From Peronospora farinosa (lineage: Eukaryota > Oomycota > Peronosporomycetes > Peronosporales > Peronosporaceae), in contig CANTFK010000666.1 of the NCBI GenBank assembly GCA_947646735.1, positions 62,001 through 126,000 on the forward strand: 64,000 bases of DNA, written 5' to 3'. Below are positions 22,647-34,199 of the stretch, in pieces. The notes under the pieces are model-generated. The model saw only the letters and a list, made by a program, of their open reading frames with translations. It was not told where the DNA came from and did no database searches. How positions within the stretch are numbered: the stretch's first letter is position 1; the number at the start of each line of letters is the position of its first letter. Position numbers and translations under genes: made by a program.

Positions 22647-24719
22647 TTGCCTGCCATGTATCGATCTTCTCTCGATCGATACACCCAGCGGAACGGCTTA
22701 CTGTACTATACAGCCGTCAACAACGACACGCCTCGCGTCGTTGTACCGCCACAACATGATCTCAGGTTACGGATCATGTTTGAATGTCACGATGCACCAA
22801 CAAGTGGGCATCGCGGCCGTGAGAAGACCTACCTCACGGTCAGTCGCGACTTTTACTGGCCACGCCAGTATAAGTTTGTGCGCAAGTACGTGCGTGCTTG
22901 CGAGGTGTGTCAACGAGTGAAGCCTAGTCCTTCACTCCGTGCACCATTGCAGCCTCTACCTGTTCCGGCAGAGTGCTGGGAGTCCGTATCAATGGACTTC
23001 GTCTTTGGGTTTCCCAAAGACGCTCACGGGAATAATGGTATTCTCGTGTTTGTAGACAGGTTCAGCAAGATGGTACATCTTGTTGCTGTACCTGAGTCGA
23101 TCACAGCAGAGGGCTGTGCTCGAGTGTTTATCGATACTATCTTTCGATTGCACGGTTTACCCCGTGAACTTGTGTCCGATAGAGACCCCCGGTTCACGGC
23201 TGAGTTTTGGCGTTCCGTAATCCAAACACTTGGAACACGGCTCACAATGTCTACTTCTGACCATCCAGAAACTGATGGTCAGACTGAACGCGCCAATCGC
23301 GTCCTCGAAGAGATTCTTCGAGGGTACGTCCACTCGTTTACGAGTTGGAGTGAGTTCTTGTCGATGGTCGAATTCGCCATCAACAACTCCGTGCATGCGT
23401 TCACGACGCATACACCGTTCTACGTGAATGGCCTTCGCCATCCGCGTGTCCCCACCCTAGTAGAGGGTGACTCTAATTTAAGGGGGGGAGGAACTCGGTC
23501 GAGCGAGAACCAATCGGGCTCTTGCTCATCACGCGACCACGTTATGGTCGACGCGAAAGTAACCGAAGTCGTACCATTCGACTTCGGTGAAGAGGAAGAA
23601 AGTAAGAGCGATGGCGCTCTTACTGATAACGATGCTGAAGATATCAGCATCGTTCGAGGTATCACAAGTGAGAACAGTAATGTTCTCGCTGATTTAGTAA
23701 CACGTACCTCTGCAGTGCACTCACAATGCACTGCAGCCAAAAGCAACGAGTCAGCTGAGGATTTCCTGCTGACTCGTGATTCGTTAATCCGTTTCGTGCA
23801 AGAGTCCATCGCAGAAGCGGTGGATAAGCAAAAGCGAAACGCAGACAATAATGGAAGGGCAAATGCTCAGACATTTATTGAAGGTGATTTAGTTTTACTG
23901 TAAACAGTAAACCTACCTAAACATGTAGTGACTAACGTGGTCAGCAATAAATTGTTGCCCAAGTACATCGGCCCGTTTCGTGTATTGCGCCGCCTAGGTA
24001 ACGCATACACGATCGAGTTGCCACGCAGGATGCGTACGCATCCTACGTTTTACGGGGGACGTCTTCGTCCGTACGTTCAGTACGCGGCTTCTTCTAACGA
24101 CGAAGATGGTCATTACTCTCAAGAATCCCCTTCAGATTCTTGTTGTCACGAACCAGATTCGATACCTGGTCGTGTAGAGATGAGATCGTCCCATGATATC
24201 GGACGATCTCCTGACGAGCTGTCGCCAGCTCGTTACTTAGAGAATGAAGTCGCCGTTCATTCTCCAACAGTGCGACAGTATTGTCTGCCCGAGACTTCTC
24301 ATGGTCAGACCCAAGCTGTCGCACAATGTCCTCTAAGCGGCGACGCTTATCCCGTTCGTGATCAACATCACAACGGAGCTCACGAGTTACACGGGCAAAT
24401 CCGTCTATCTCAGCAGCCAAGTCCGATAAAAGAATCGGACAAGGTTTTCCCTCCACCACCGCATCCGCTGGTGGACTCCCATGGTGGGAAGTGCTTCCTC
24501 GTGGGACGCTTACTAAAAAAACGCGAGGTGAAGGGACGTCGGACGAGTTATCTCGTCCAGTGGCGTGGCTATCCGCCTTCGGCGGATAGCTGGGAACCTC
24601 GGGCCCAACTGATGGCCGACGTTCCCGGCCTTGTCGAACAGTACAACAGGGGACACCCGATGGTGAAGGACCATCGGAAAACGAGCGCCCAGCGCGCTCG
24701 TAAAGGGATTGCAAAGTAG
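22647..24719 (+). pseudogene. integrase and chromodomain of Element 1 pol
   Basis: The HHCC zinc domain is at ~22,780-22,925 (HDAPTSGHRGREKT...CEVCQRVKPSP). The DDE core includes SMDFVFGFP, DRDPRF and HPETDGQTERANRV. A TAA at 23,901-23,903 is followed by the GPY/F-like module (KYIGPFRVLRRLG, from 23,957) and a chromodomain at ~24,490-24,650 (LVQWRGYPPSADSWEP). Chromodomains direct chromovirus integration to particular chromatin. The stretch from 23,928 to 24,719 is one open frame, antisense to an open frame on the other strand. Confidence 0.85.
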
Positions 24720-25749
24720 CAATCCCTTCACGCATCTCAGCAGCGATGCGATCTCTCCACCAGGGCTCCGTAAGGAGGTACGCCTCCTTAGGCGCTCTTG
24801 ACGAGGTGCTCAGGCACCCCGGGCATGGACCGCCCCAAGAGAGGCATAACAGGCCTGCCTCTTTGGATAACCGGTGCCCCTGGCACTTCACCACACAAAC
24901 GATAGCATGCACCGGACGTGCTTCGTTTCTCAAACTTATTGCGGCTAGCAAAAAGTCTTTGAAACCAAGCCTCTTTCCCAACGTTTAAAACGTTAGTGAT
25001 AAACGCGTTCCAAGATTGGAGGAACGCGTCAGCCTCACGCTTCTTGTGTGGGCCATACCATCAATGTTCAAGAAACACATCGATGTAATAATCGTTCTCA
25101 GTGCGAAAGTTCTTCGCACTGGCGTCAAGGCCATGAAGCTTTGACGCATCAAACAACGGTATGGGAAACCATTCGTTGGTCTTTTCAGACCAACGATCAA
25201 GCAGATGCTTAGGTAGCATCCATGGATTGCGATCAGTAGAAAGACGCAATACGTTGCGGTCTAAAGACTTCGCGTGGTGTCAATAGAAGTACCGACACCA
25301 CGAGCATTAGTGTCAACGGAAGTACCGACACTATGATCATTGATGTCAGTAAAAGCACTGACATCACCCTTACGGTCCCCACCCGAGTCACTATCCTTCG
25401 ACTCGTTTGGCGAGTCGTCTGATTCATCAGACGACCCGAACAATCAATGTACCGTGATCCTTCTTCGTAACATCTGACGACGAGGTATCACCCCGGGGAA
25501 GAGCCCGGGAGTGACACAGGTGGCTTTGAGTCGAATGCGTCATCCGACTCACCAGAGTAGTCAACGACTAACTCTGGGTCAACATATTCACGTACATGAA
25601 CCTGCAACAGGCGTTGCAGGCTGATGTTGACTTCCAGCAGACACATTAGTGTCTGCTGGCTGAGGCTGTGAAGCCTCAGTAGCGGCTGCACACAGGCGTG
25701 CAGCCGAACTCTTGGCTGCCTTAGCAGCGACGCGCATTGACTTAGTCAT
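24094..25749 (-). pseudogene. antisense coiled-coil ORF of Element 1
   Basis: An antisense reading frame starts at ATG 25,749, just inside the 3' LTR (25,845), with a basic Ala/Lys-rich N-terminus (TKSMRVAAKAAKSSAARLC). It passes through acidic repeats (25,443-25,260), then a block with WFPIPLFDASK and READAFLQSWNAF, and ends at 24,094. The N-terminal part is frameshifted; the last 295 codons (24,981-24,094) are uninterrupted. Residues ~190-290 of that part form a strong coiled coil (DLAAEIDGF, ELATARQEIV, VSNLVRDNKNL). It overlaps the chromodomain-coding region on the other strand, and the coil lies antisense to the integrase-chromodomain linker. Function unknown; Elements 2 and 3 carry counterparts. 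Confidence 0.6.
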
Positions 25750-25830
25750 AGCGTAATTGTTGAATGAAAGTAAATTTAACAAGTGCTCCTTTCCCATAGT
25801 CACTAAACAGTCACTAATGCGACTGTTGGT

Positions 25831-25844
25831 TGAGGGGGAGGTGA
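25831..25844 (+). other. polypurine tract of Element 1
   Basis: TGAGGGGGAGGTGA directly precedes the 3' LTR and is the expected primer site for plus-strand DNA synthesis. Confidence 0.75.
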
Positions 25845-26300
25845 TGTAACGGGGCGAGCCCGTTACATAATATTGACACTTATATGAAGTGTCAATAAAA
25901 ATATTATTATAACTAATAATATTTGACAATATTATCTTTTCTTATAATATTGTTCCTAGATCTCCTTGAAGTTGGAGATGCCCTCTCATTGGTTGATATG
26001 GGCCATCATATCAGCCAACGCGCTGACCAATGACCGATGGACGCGCGCAATGAGTGGAGGGAAAGTTGTCAACATACATAGTTGTAGTTTAATATAGTTA
26101 ACATAGGTTATAACAGATTAGTTTTATTAGATAGTTAACTATATTAAATACAGTTTTCTTTTCCCTCTCAACTAAGCGTTTGTTTAGTTATAAGCTTCCT
26201 CTGCTCACGTGTACGTAAGGTTTTAATGCACCTGCTTTCACTGTAATCAGTGAAAGGAGACTATACTGTAATCAGTATAGTCGAAGGGTGCCCCATTACA
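25845..26300 (+). repeat. 3' LTR of Element 1
   Basis: 456 bp, nearly the same as the 5' LTR apart from scattered changes and a patch at ~26,160-26,235. There the hairpin reads AACTAA (26,170-26,175) / TTAGTT (26,184-26,189) instead of ACTTCTAA/TTAGAAGT. The 11 bases after its end (CCTGGTAGCGC) equal those after the 5' LTR. Confidence 0.92.
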
Positions 26301-27180
26301 CCTGGTAGCGCGGTGGCGTAGTCGCGGAGAACCGAATCAATATCGGCGTCGCAAAAGTGAAGATACTTTTCCACATGATTCCTTACTTCCTTTTTAAGTG
26401 AGTTGGTGTCAATGGCACGGTCACGCCTACGCATCGCAAATGTTGCCGAACTTTCATCTTTAAATGTAGCAATCGAAAAGAAAAAATGATGCTCCTTCAC
26501 AAGATGCTTGTTGTGTAGTAGTCTTTTGACTTAGTCGGTCAATGCACTCAAATACGTCCGGCTCTTTAGCGTCGATCCCATTGCTATCCAGAGTTTCAGA
26601 ACAGCTTGTTTCAACATGCAGCTGAAATTCGTAGCACGAATAATCTCTGCTATTCATTGAATCTGTCTCATCCTTCTTTTAAATAAATGGCAAATACGGA
26701 ATAGCGGTGTCAAAATCACTCTTAGCTGCTACAACTTCAGATATCTCCAGAAGCCAGCGTGCCAGCTCTGGGAGCACATGTCGATTGTCGCTCTCATTTG
26801 TTACTGATGACTGACATTGCTCAACGTGATGGATAAGAGAGGGTATCACTTCACTTTAAACCCAGCTCGCATAGGTCGCAACTAGCAGCAATACGGGAGG
26901 AGCTGCAGAAGCTTGTCAATTTGTCGGAGTACATCACCGTCCAAATAACGACCCATACCATTTTGACAGCCCTCATTGAGCCCAACTTGATATGCCGTTC
27001 CAGCATGTGACGCACAGGCATCGTTCGACATAGGTGCCACATCTCTGCGAAGCGATCTACGCCTCCTTCTGCTTCAGACGCAGCTGAGCTACGCAGCTAA
27101 GTGTCGTCCATTTGTACGACAACTAGCTAATCTCATCGCACCATCCCAGTAACTCGCTGAAAAAGATAAATGACTTCAGC
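26301..27180 (-). pseudogene. ROD/KNTC1-like, copy B, 5' part
   Basis: The upstream part of copy B, continuing across Element 1. Pieces: 27,180-27,040 (GWCDEIS / SYKWTT block, matching A at 5,330-5,460), 27,042-26,851 (GSMRAVKMVW block), 26,840-26,700 (SEVIPSLIHHVEQCQ, ELARWLLEISEVV), 26,657-26,460 and 26,440-26,310 (RRRDRAIDTNSLKKEV, DADIDSVLRDY). It is broken by stops and frameshifts. Its left neighbour is the 3' LTR of Element 1, and its right end is cut by Element P at 27,181. It is the inverted twin of 33,455-34,199 plus 41,904-42,029. Confidence 0.65.
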
Positions 27181-27781
27181 TGTAGACGGGCGCTTCTACG
27201 AAGTTGCCTCGTGCTACTTAGCACACACCTTCAGCACAAGCGAGGAAGCGGTTAGACCGTCTTACCTTCGCGTGCAAGGGTGGTTGTGAGGTTGCTCGAA
27301 TGCTTAAGCATTCGTTCCACCAGTTGCCTCTCGCATAAGCGAGAGTGCAACGAACTTCTTAACAAAAAGTCACCGACGTCACGCAGAAGCTTTTTAGAGC
27401 TTCTCGTGCGCGGTGCTTTCGATTTAGCAAATTCAAGACTGAGCTATTTTTAATTAATTATAACTAAATATATACTTAACTACTGATTGGCTATATATGT
27501 ATATAGATCGGATACGCGACTCTTTAGAAGCGTATCCTGTCGCATGAACTTAAATCTAGATTTAAGATCGCAACTGACGTCCTTCTGAGACGTCGCGATG
27601 CCTAGCTTCAACTAGCGTCATCCCTTCTCATGTGATATGCATCAATGGATATCACATTCACGAGGGTGGATCACATTTGTGTATCGCACCCAAGTGACAG
27701 GTCTAAAAGTAATCATGGAACCTTTAAGACCAAACATTAAGTAGTACTTAATGTTTACGTGTAACTAGATGCCCTGTAACA
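27181..27781 (-). repeat. LTR, left side of Element P (minus orientation)
   Basis: 601 bp reading TGTTACAGGG...CCCGTCTACA on the minus strand. Full of hairpins, for example the 18-bp palindrome CTTAAATCTAGATTTAAG near 27,550 and AACATTAAGTA/TACTTAATGTT with a 1-nt loop near 27,733-27,755. The polypurine tract TAAAATGGGGGATGG lies at 27,796-27,782 (minus). Confidence 0.9.
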
Positions 27782-27887
27782 CCATCCCCCATTTTAGAAC
27801 GATTTTTACATTCTGTAAAACATCGCCTAGGAGACAGAGAGACTTGCGAGCCGTTATACACGTGCCGCCTTAGTCTGCTCAGTACTC

Positions 27888-29442
27888 ATGCCACCGAAAC
27901 GTGGTAAGGCTGATGGGTCGCCTGCAAAGGCACCCATGCAGTCCAGCACTAAGCGCACGCGCCGCGATGTATCGCAGCCGTCGCAAAGTGCGTCAGGCAC
28001 TGGGGTGGATCTTCCATCTCACGATAATGTGGATGAAGATCCATCTCTCATTGTAGATTACAATGAGACCACACCACTGCCATTCCTCAAACTGGAGATA
28101 AACAAAGCGCATTGATGGGACATATGTCCCCTTCATTTGAGGCACCCGTCCTTGAGGGAGCATCTACGCTTCCTACAAGCGAAGGTAAACCTCGTCGTCT
28201 GCGCCTACGAGCGCAGCGACTAAGACTGAGCACGCTACTTCGAAAGGAGTAGTCGCGACTCAGTCAGATGTAACTCCTCAGGCTAATGTCTTCGAAATCC
28301 ATAACGGAGAGTCAAAATCAGGTGAGTGTGAGCTGAAAGCTCCACCAAGTACACGTTCGGCCTCACAAGCCCACCTTCGCGAGAGCGGCTACGTGAGTGG
28401 TGGCTTGCCACAAATGCCACCTCCATCTGAGTGGATGCACTCGGATGGGTCTAGCGCAGCGCTTTTGCAGCATGCCACTATAGACGCTCATATATTCTAT
28501 AGCGTCTTTCCTTTGTGGAAAAAGCAGGGCAAAGCACTTGGTCGTGCTTTCCCAATTCCAGTCGTACTGCGTTCTAACGAAACAGCCGACGAATATGAAG
28601 CTGAACTTCGGCGCCGTGTAACGTTGCATGTAGATGCAACGAAACAGCGGTCGCAGCGAATCAGCTTCGCCATGAAGCGTGCGCATGAAATTATGGGCGG
28701 TAAACGACCCCCAATTAATTCTCGCCACGCTTCTTCTGCTAGTCCTTCTGGACCTAGCAGAAAGAAGACAGCTGGTGCTGCTTCACATAAGCAGCCACCA
28801 GCCCAGGCACGTCAACGCGCAAAGCGTCCAAAGGCTCCCACGAGTCAAAGCTCGTTGGGTAACCCTTCCACTGGACAAGGACTTGAATCTTTCGCTTCAC
28901 AAACCGGTGGGCCAATAGCCTTCCAACAAGGAAGCGCGTATTCCCTTCCGTGTCCACCAACACAGGTGGCGCCCGATAGGAGCGGCGATTACGCCCACCT
29001 AATCGCGGCTGCCTACCCTGCTGCTGTTCAGTCGCAGGCTGAGTCTGCTGCGCTGAAGAGGCAGGTGACAGATCTCGAGAGTCAAGTTTCGCGACTGACT
29101 TTGGATCTGCGCTATGTGAGGGCGAGGGATCGTCAGGGGTATGACCGCCTGAAGACCCGCTTGGACATCCTAGAGCGACTGGTGATGAGAGACCCGCGTC
29201 AAGCGCGAAGTCCTCCTCGATCACCGAGTCCTCTATCGCCTCGTTCATACACGGGGAGCCTCTCGGCTTCCTCGTCGCCTGATCGGCCGCGACGTTCGAC
29301 TCACAGTCGACTTCACCATCAGTCTCGTTATACTATAATGCGGATATGTGATCTCTTCTGGATCAACATACCGTCTCAGACGACCCACGTAAAGTACGGG
29401 GTGCGTCTTCATATACGGTGGGAGAGTGAGCCTATAATTTAG
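27888..29442 (+). pseudogene. antisense coiled-coil ORF of Element P, left copy
   Basis: Counterpart of the Element 3 antisense ORF. It starts MPPKRGKADGSPAK at 27,888 and breaks at 28,115 because of a small indel (reads PFLKLEINKAH then stop). The homology resumes in frame from 28,393 to 29,442 as 349 uninterrupted codons with the FPIPVVL block, a Pro/Ser/Lys-rich stretch and a coiled coil (VTDLESQVSRL, LKTRLDILERLV). It lies antisense to the chromodomain and linker of the pol remnant. Confidence 0.6.
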
Positions 29443-31163
29443 GTCTCCAGCTTCTTCAACCACTGTAAAGGGCCCAATGAACCCGGGCAATAGCTTAGTA
29501 GTACCACCAGTTAGTACAAAAAATTGCATGTTTAGGTAGGGTAGCAGTACTTAATAGCACTTTGTCCCCCACACTAAAGTGTTCATTGTTTTTGCGACCA
29601 TGCTGGTCCGCATATTGTTTTTGCTTGTCCTGTGCACTTGCCATCGCGTCAAGGACTTTACGTGTGATGGCTAATCGCTCATCCACAAAGCGCTGAGCTT
29701 CGATCACGCTTTTAGCATCCAGTTCGCCTATGACGCCTCCAAGAGGTCGTTCATGGGTCGACGCTGTTGATAACACCATAGTGTCATCGTCAAGGAGCAC
29801 TGGCATTTCTTGCCGTGCCTCCTCTGTGACACCTATAGGTGTCGTGACCACTGATAAATTAGCAGTGTCACTAGAGCAATTTTGACCCTCTTTTGCATTC
29901 GCACCGAGCGAAGTGAGGGGCCCATTCCCACTAAGACTCGGGCTGCGTACAAACGAGACTGGCGTTCGAGGATGACGCAGTCCGTTAATGTAAAACGGTG
30001 TTTCACCCGTACTGGCGTGAACACTGTTATTAATAGCGAACTCCACGAATGGCAATTGCTTGCTCCATTCTTTGGGAGTCGCTATTGTACGCAACACATC
30101 CGCCACGACTCGATTGGCCCGTTCTGTTTGGCCATCGGTCTGGGGATGATCAGCGGTTGATATGTGGAGCTTGCTACCCAGCAGCTCAAACACATGTCGC
30201 CAAAAACCCGACGTAAAACGCGGATCCCGGTCCGATACTATGGACTCGGGCATCCCGTGTAGTCGATACACGTGATCCAGAAACAAGAGGGTACTCTCTT
30301 TTCCTGAGATCTTGGTGCTACATGGTGCCAAATGCACCATCTTGCTCAGTCTGTCTACAAATACGACGAGCCCCGTCCTGCCTTTATGGTCAGGCGGTAA
30401 GCCAAACATGAAGTCCAAACTGACCGACTTCCAACATTCAGTTGGAATCGGCAGTGGCTTCATTGGCGCACTGTTTGAAGGTGCAGGCTTTATGCGCTGA
30501 CACTCTTCGCAAGAGCGAATATAGTTGGCCACCCACCGATATAGGTGGGGCCACCAAAATTCCTCTGACACTCGTAAGAATGTCTTTTCACGGCCCAGAT
30601 GCCCACTAGATGGCGCATCATGGCACTCGTGAAGTATCATCAGCTTGAGATCTGTGTCATGAGGGACATAGATTCTCAAGGGATCACAGGGTGACAGTTG
30701 ATGCCATAACAGGCCATCACTGTAGCTAAAGCGATTTAGTTTCGCTTTGAGGTGCAACGGAAGGGTAACCTTTCGTCCACCAAAATGATCCAACAGCAGG
30801 CGACAATGTTCGTCCTGACTGTAACACTCCTTGATATCGGAGGCCATTGAGCTCGTCACATGGTAGGCCTTCATGGCTGCCAATGTTGACGACTCAACTT
30901 GTGCTTTCGCACGAGACACACTATATTGGTGTCTTGCCTCGAAGTCTGGTCTGCGCGATAACGCGTCAGCCAAGACATTCGACTTAACCGGCTTATATTC
31001 AGCTTTGAAGTTAAATTCAGAGAAGAATGTTAGCCATCTCGCCATTCTCGGCGAGAGGTGCGGTGAGTTTATAGCGGTACGCAGTGATGCGTGATCCGTA
31101 TAAACCACAAAAGGTTCGGTGCCCAAGAGGTGCACCCGAAACTTCACTAGGGCATACTTACTT
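28754..31163 (-). pseudogene. pol remnant of Element P (RNase H to chromodomain)
   Basis: Minus-strand pol remnant beginning inside RNase H (KFRVHLLG, then YTDHASLRTAINSPHLS), through the HHCC domain (CEECQRIKPAPS), DDE core (SLDFMFGLP, SDRDPRF, HPQTDGQTERANRV), GPY/F module (FIGPFTVVEEAG) and chromodomain (LVQWKGYPTSFDSWEP). RT, protease and gag are missing. As in Element 3, the frame breaks at a T-run before the GPY/F module (~29,520) and again at an ATGA overlap (29,248-29,245). A 750-codon frame extends this remnant across the junction into unrelated sequence up to 31,747. Confidence 0.85.
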
Positions 31164-31884
31164 GTGGTGGAGTGGGATTCGCAAACTTGCTGATGCGATT
31201 CCAACTCTCCACTGACGCCCGGACGACCGACTAACGGACGGGGTACCCCGATTCCGTGTGTATAGCCTTCCTCACCTTGTGTACCCGTCGGTAGGGCGGG
31301 TTGCTTTCTTCTCGGTAGACTTGAGTCGATGTTGAACTTGATTGTGTTAAGGATAGGTGGGGGGGGGGCGATCGAGTGGAATTCCTCACACGATCGCAGT
31401 TGTTCTTGGGGTGCTCTATTTGAGTCACCCTGATCTCGCTTGAGATCGCCTTGTCCAAAAATGTAGATACTTGATCCACTTGATATACTTGATCTTCTGA
31501 CCACTTGAGCCGTCTCGCGATCTTGTACCTTGTCCTTTTCTTGTTGTGCTGCGTCCAATCGCAGGAGGAGTTGTTTGTTTTGAGAGTTCTTGTAATCCCT
31601 GGCCAAACAATCCAGGGATATGACTTGCGTAGTATGTAGACTTCCTTGAGACGTCGGGAGGCCAAAGAATCCAGCCCGGAAGAGAAGTCGATACGTGTAC
31701 TTAGAAGCAAATTGAACTCTGTTCAATGTTAACCAATCAAATACCAAAACCTATGATCTTGACTATCTGTAGCTCAGGATCTGTTGCCACGTATCGTCCT
31801 TTCGGAAAAATCAGATCTTGTAATGTGGTCCACTCCAATATCGCCGCGATCTGGATCGCTACCTCGCTTGGATCTAATACCATG
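31164..31884. other. unique joining segment of the palindrome
   Basis: About 720 bp present only once, between the two inverted halves of Element P. On the minus strand it encodes a Gln/Lys/Asp-rich helical stretch (LLLRLDAAQQEKDKVQDRETAQ) fused in frame to the RNase H remnant, which resembles a gag-type coil from another retroelement. The identity is not established. A run of nine G lies near 31,361. Confidence 0.5.
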
Positions 31885-32749
31885 TCCGGAAGGACTAGCA
31901 GACGAAACGTGGCGAGAATCAATTGGGGGTCGCTTAACACCCAAGATTTCATGCGCACGCTTCATGGCGAAGCTGATTCGCTGCGACCGCTGTTTCGTTG
32001 CATCTTCATGCAAGGTAACACGGCGCCGAAGTTCAGCTTCATAGTCGTCGGCTGTTTCTTTAGAACGCAGCACGACTGGAATTGGGAAAGCACGACCAAG
32101 TGCTTTGCCCTGCTTTTTCCACAAAGGAAAGACGCTATAGAATATATGAGCGTCTATAGTGGCACGCTGCAAAAGCGCTGCGCTAGACCCATCCGAGTTC
32201 ATCCACTCGGATGGAGGTGGCATTTGTGGCAAGCCACCACTCACGTAGCCGCTCTCGCGAAGGTGGGCTTGTGAGGCCGAACGTGTACTCGGTAGAGCTT
32301 CAGCTCACACTCACCTGATTTTGACTCTCCGTTATGGATTTCGAAGACATTAGCCTGAGGAGTTACATCTGACTGAGTCGCGACTACTCCTTTCGAAGTA
32401 GCGTGCTCAGTCTTAGTCGCTGCGCTCGTAGGCGCAGACGACGAGGTTTTACCTTCGCTTGTAGGAAGCGTAGATGCTCCCTCAAGGACGGGTGCCTCAA
32501 ATGAAGGGGACATATGTCCCATCAATGCGCTTTGTTTATCTCCAGTTTGAGGAATGGCAGTGGTGTGGTCTCATTGTAGTCCACAATGAGAGATGGATCT
32601 TCATCCACATTATCGTGAGATGGAAGATCCACCCCAGTGCCTGACGCACTTTGCGACGGCTGCGATAAATCGCGGCGCGTGCGCTTAGTGCTGGACTGCA
32701 TGGGTGCCTTTGCAGGCGACCCATCAGCCTTACCACGTTTCGGTGGCAT
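31885..32749 (-). pseudogene. antisense coiled-coil ORF of Element P, right copy, truncated
   Basis: Inverted copy of the N-terminal part of the antisense ORF. ATG is at 32,749 (MPPKRGKADGSPAK), with the same early frameshift as the left copy, further frames at 32,525-32,241 and 32,244-31,885, and a cut before the Pro/Ser-rich and coiled-coil parts at the joining segment. Confidence 0.6.
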
Positions 32750-32855
32750 GAGTACTGAGCAGACTAAGGCGGCGCGTGTATAACGACTCGCAAGTCTCTC
32801 TGTCTCCTAGGCGATGTTTTACAAAAATGTAAAAACGTTCTAAAACGGAGGATGG

Positions 32856-33454
32856 TGTTACAGGGCATCTAGTTACACGTAAACATTAAGTACTACTTAA
32901 TGTTTGGTCTAAAGTATCCATGATTACTTTTGACCTGTCACTTGGGTGCAATACACAAATGTGATCCACCCTCGTGAATGTGATATCCATTGATGCATAT
33001 CACATAAGAAGGGATGACGCTAGTTGAAGCTAGGCATCACGACGTCTCAGAAGGACGTCAGTTGCGATCTTAAATCTAGATTTAAGTTCATGCGACAGGA
33101 TACGCTTCTAAAGAGTCGCGTATCCGATCTATATACATATATAGCCAATCAGTAGTTAAGTATATATTTAGTTATAATTAATTAAAAATAGCTCAGTCTT
33201 GAATTTGCTAAATCGAAAGCACCGCGCACGAGAAGCTCTAAAAAGCTTCTGCGTGACGTCGGTGACTTTTTGTTAAGAAGTTCGTTGCACTCTCGCTTAT
33301 GCGAGAGGCAACTGGTGGAACGAATGCTTAAGCATTCGAGCAACCTCACAACCACCCTTGCACGCGAAGGTAAGACGGTCTAACCGCTTCCTCGCTTGTG
33401 CTGAAGGTGTGTGCTAAGTAGCACGAGGCAACTTCGTAGAAGCGCCCGTCTACA
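32856..33454 (+). repeat. LTR, right side of Element P (plus orientation)
   Basis: 599 bp, TGTTACAGGG...CCCGTCTACA, the inverted twin of 27,181-27,781. It includes the 18-bp palindrome CGAATGCTTAAGCATTCG (33,321-33,338) and AGAAGCT/AGCTTCT (33,231-33,237 / 33,244-33,250). The preceding polypurine tract is mutated (TAAAACGGAGGATGG, 32,841-32,855). Confidence 0.9.
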
Positions 33455-34199
33455 GCTGAAGTCATTTATCTTTTTCAGCGAGTTACTGGGATGGTGCGAT
33501 GAGATTAGCTAGTTGTCGTACAAATGGACGACACTTAGCTGCGTAGCTCAGCTGCGTCCGAAGCAGAAGGAGGCGTAGATCGCTTCGCAGAGATGTGGCA
33601 CCTATGTCGAACGATGCCTGTGCGTCACATGCTGGAACGGCATATCAAGTTGGGCTCAATGAGGGCTGTCAAAATGGTATGGGTCGTTATTTGGACGGTG
33701 ATGTACTCCGACAAATTGACAAGCTTCTGCAGCTCCTCCCGTATTGCTGCTAGTTGCGACCTATGCGAGCTGGGTTTAAAGTGAAGTGATACCCTCTCTT
33801 ATCCATCACGTTGAGCAATGTCAGTCATCAGTAACAAATGAGAGCGACAATCGACATGTGCTCCCAGAGCTGGCACGCTGGCTTCTGGAGATATCTGAAG
33901 TTGTAGCAGCTAAGAGTGATTTTGACACCGCTATTCCGTATTTGCCATTTATTTAAAAGAAGGATGAGACAGATTCAATGAATAGCAGAGATTATTCGTG
34001 CTACGAATTTCAGCTGCATGTTGAAACAAGCTGTTCTGAAACTCTGGATAGCAATGGGATCGACGCTAAAGAGCCGGACGTATTTGAGTGCATTGACCGA
34101 CTGAGTCAAAAAACTACTACACAACAAGCATCTTGTGAAGGAGCATCATTTTTTCTTTTCTATGGCTACTTTCAAAGATGAAAATCCGGCAACAAATAC
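33455..34199 (+). pseudogene. ROD/KNTC1-like, copy C, part 1
   Basis: First surviving part of copy C. It reads the GWCDEIS/SYKWTT region, GSMRAVKMVW at 33,640-33,690, SEVIPSLIHHVEQCQ, ELARWLLEISEVV and the 33,978-34,181 frame (MNSRDYSCYEFQLH...). It is the near-identical inverted twin of 27,180-26,440. Stops and frameshifts interrupt it, and Element 2 interrupts it at 34,200. Parts 2-4 follow at 41,904, 42,633 and 51,082. Confidence 0.65.

Larger units (their letters stand above)
18174..26300 (+). mobile_element. Ty3/Gypsy chromovirus, Element 1, defective
   Basis: An 8.1-kb LTR retrotransposon interrupting ROD copy B. LTRs (460 and 456 bp) start TGTAACGGGG and end CCCCATTACA. PBS, gag, protease, RT, RNase H, integrase, chromodomain and polypurine tract occur in order, on the strand opposite to the host remnant. 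Several frameshifts and stops make it defective. No clean target-site duplication is seen: the left flank ends GGTTC and the right flank begins CCTGGTAGCGC, whereas the uninterrupted copy D reads GGTTCTGCTAGCGC in the same place. Confidence 0.93.
27181..33454. mobile_element. Element P: inverted, truncated composite retroelement at the palindrome centre
   Basis: Two 3' halves of the Element 3 family face each other. On the left, reading minus: RNase H from ~31,163, integrase, chromodomain, polypurine tract and 3' LTR (27,781-27,181). On the right, reading plus: the distal antisense-ORF region (31,885-32,749) and 3' LTR (32,856-33,454). A unique ~720-bp segment (31,164-31,884) joins them. The two halves share the same frameshift in the antisense ORF, and the host DNA on both sides is also inverted. 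The halves therefore arose from one inverted duplication, not two insertions. Confidence 0.85.

Noticed and set aside
27181..33454. Element P read as a single LTR element with inverted LTRs
   Set aside because: Host DNA outside both LTRs is also inverted and each half is a 3' end, so it is an inverted duplication of a truncated element.
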